Source: Treponema sp. UBA2869
GTDB lineage: Bacteria > Spirochaetota > Spirochaetia > Treponematales > Treponemataceae
Length of the DNA: 14,018 bases
Direction: 5' to 3'
Assembly: GCA_002350445.1 (NCBI GenBank)
Contig: DEEV01000099.1
Coordinates: 51,268-65,285 of the forward strand
Below, one piece after another: positions 13,547 to 14,018 of this stretch; position 1 is the first letter of the stretch, and the number at the start of each line of letters is the position of its first letter. The translations under genes were made by a program, and so were the position numbers. Under the pieces are notes generated by a model that saw only the letters and a list, made by a program, of their open reading frames with translations, was not told the DNA's origin and did not search any database.

Positions 13547-14018
13547 TTATCTAGCCTCCACTTTCACTGCATTTGCAGATTTTTTTTCTGAAATCTTATT
13601 CTTAAGCTGTTTAAGCCATGCTTTTACAACAGGAGAACCTGCAACAACGATGATTACAATTACAACAGCCTTGTAAGCTTTTACTGCAGTTGAAGAAACC
13701 TTCATTGCATAAAGAGTGATTGTCAAAGCCTGAATAATGTAAGCACCAAGAATTGAACCAGAAAGCTTGAACTTACCGCCGCCAAGAGAGTTACCACCAA
13801 TTGCAACAGCAAGGATTGCATCCATTTCAATATCCAGAAGGATTGTTTCATGGTTGATAAGTCCAATACGACAAACGTTTATTGAACCTGCCATAGTTAC
13901 ACATATACCAAGAATTACAAATACAGCCAGTTTCCAGATAACCGGATTAATACCATTAAGCTTTGCAGCACGTTCATTTATTCCGACTGCCTGAATGTAA
14001 AGACTAAGAGTTGTCTTT
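13547..14018 (-). CDS. ABC sugar transporter permease, YtfT-like, 5' partial
   Basis: The frame stays open to the right end of the window, so only the C-terminal 157 residues are seen. The ATG at 13894 is internal. The first visible residues include AVGINERAAKLNGIN, the ATPase-contact loop of BPD_transp_2 permeases. Hydrophobic helices follow, with a family-type GGNSLGGGKFKLSGSILGA loop and a charged C-terminal tail. The gene lies two bases upstream of the second permease, the same order as ytfT-yjfF in E. coli. This supports a heterodimeric permease for a furanose sugar; the N-terminal half, ATPase and promoter are outside the window. Confidence 0.85.
   Translation of the reverse strand, partial: KTTLSLYIQAVGINERAAKLNGINPVIWKLAVFVILGICVTMAGSINVCRIGLINHETILLDIEMDAILAVAIGGNSLGGGKFKLSGSILGAYIIQALTITLYAMKVSSTAVKAYKAVVIVIIVVAGSPVVKAWLKQLKNKISEKKSANAVKVEAR

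Noticed and set aside
13547..13894. Stand-alone 115-residue membrane protein starting at 13894
   Set aside because: The same frame stays open to the window end and encodes the conserved permease loop INERAAKLNGIN, so it is the tail of a longer permease.
1..14018. CRISPR arrays, tRNA or rRNA genes, insertion sequences, prophage or integration sites
   Set aside because: No regularly spaced repeats, cloverleaf-like RNA, transposase, integrase or flanking inverted repeats were seen while reading both strands.

Overview
The window looks like ordinary chromosome from a low-GC, Treponema-like host-associated spirochaete. This rests on general protein character, spirochaete-style relaxed lipoprotein signals and a sugar-based gene set. 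No rRNA or other marker gene is present, so the assignment is an inference. Twelve protein-coding loci are supported: ten appear intact within the window, and two are cut by the window edges. One further locus looks like a gene remnant. Gene density is high, and no gap exceeds about 160 bases. I saw no tRNA, rRNA, CRISPR array or insertion sequence.

Left part (1-4637, + strand). A tight cluster holds an unrecognised helical protein (cut at its 5' end), an XRE-cupin regulator that overlaps it, and a phosphodiester-glycosidase-like lipoprotein. Next comes a citrate synthase with its own promoter and a leader carrying a perfect 9-bp hairpin, then an RsuA-family pseudouridine synthase. Facing them on the - strand is a small piece of a potassium channel (4645-4872) that keeps the pore filter but lacks both flanking membrane helices.

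Middle and right part (4984-14018) is a pentose/furanose sugar locus. On the - strand, an FGGY sugar kinase (probable L-ribulokinase), an L-ribulose-5-phosphate 4-epimerase and an M28 metallopeptidase are joined by two TAATG stop/start overlaps. Divergent from the kinase, on the + strand, are a membrane-anchored YtfQ-like furanose-binding protein, a LytS/YesM-type sensor kinase and a YesN-type AraC response regulator, ended by a strong terminator. Converging from the right are two YtfT/YjfF-type ABC permease genes, the first running off the window.

How they work together (inference): permeases, plus an ATPase and transport binding protein probably to the right, import a furanose-type sugar such as arabinofuranose or galactofuranose. 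The anchored binding protein senses that sugar and signals through the sensor kinase and regulator as a three-component system. The regulator may act at a pair of 19-bp direct repeats with a 22-bp period in the divergent intergenic region, switching on the kinase-epimerase operon and the sensor operon. Both divergent promoters appear to start transcription within a few bases of the start codons, which suggests leaderless mRNAs.
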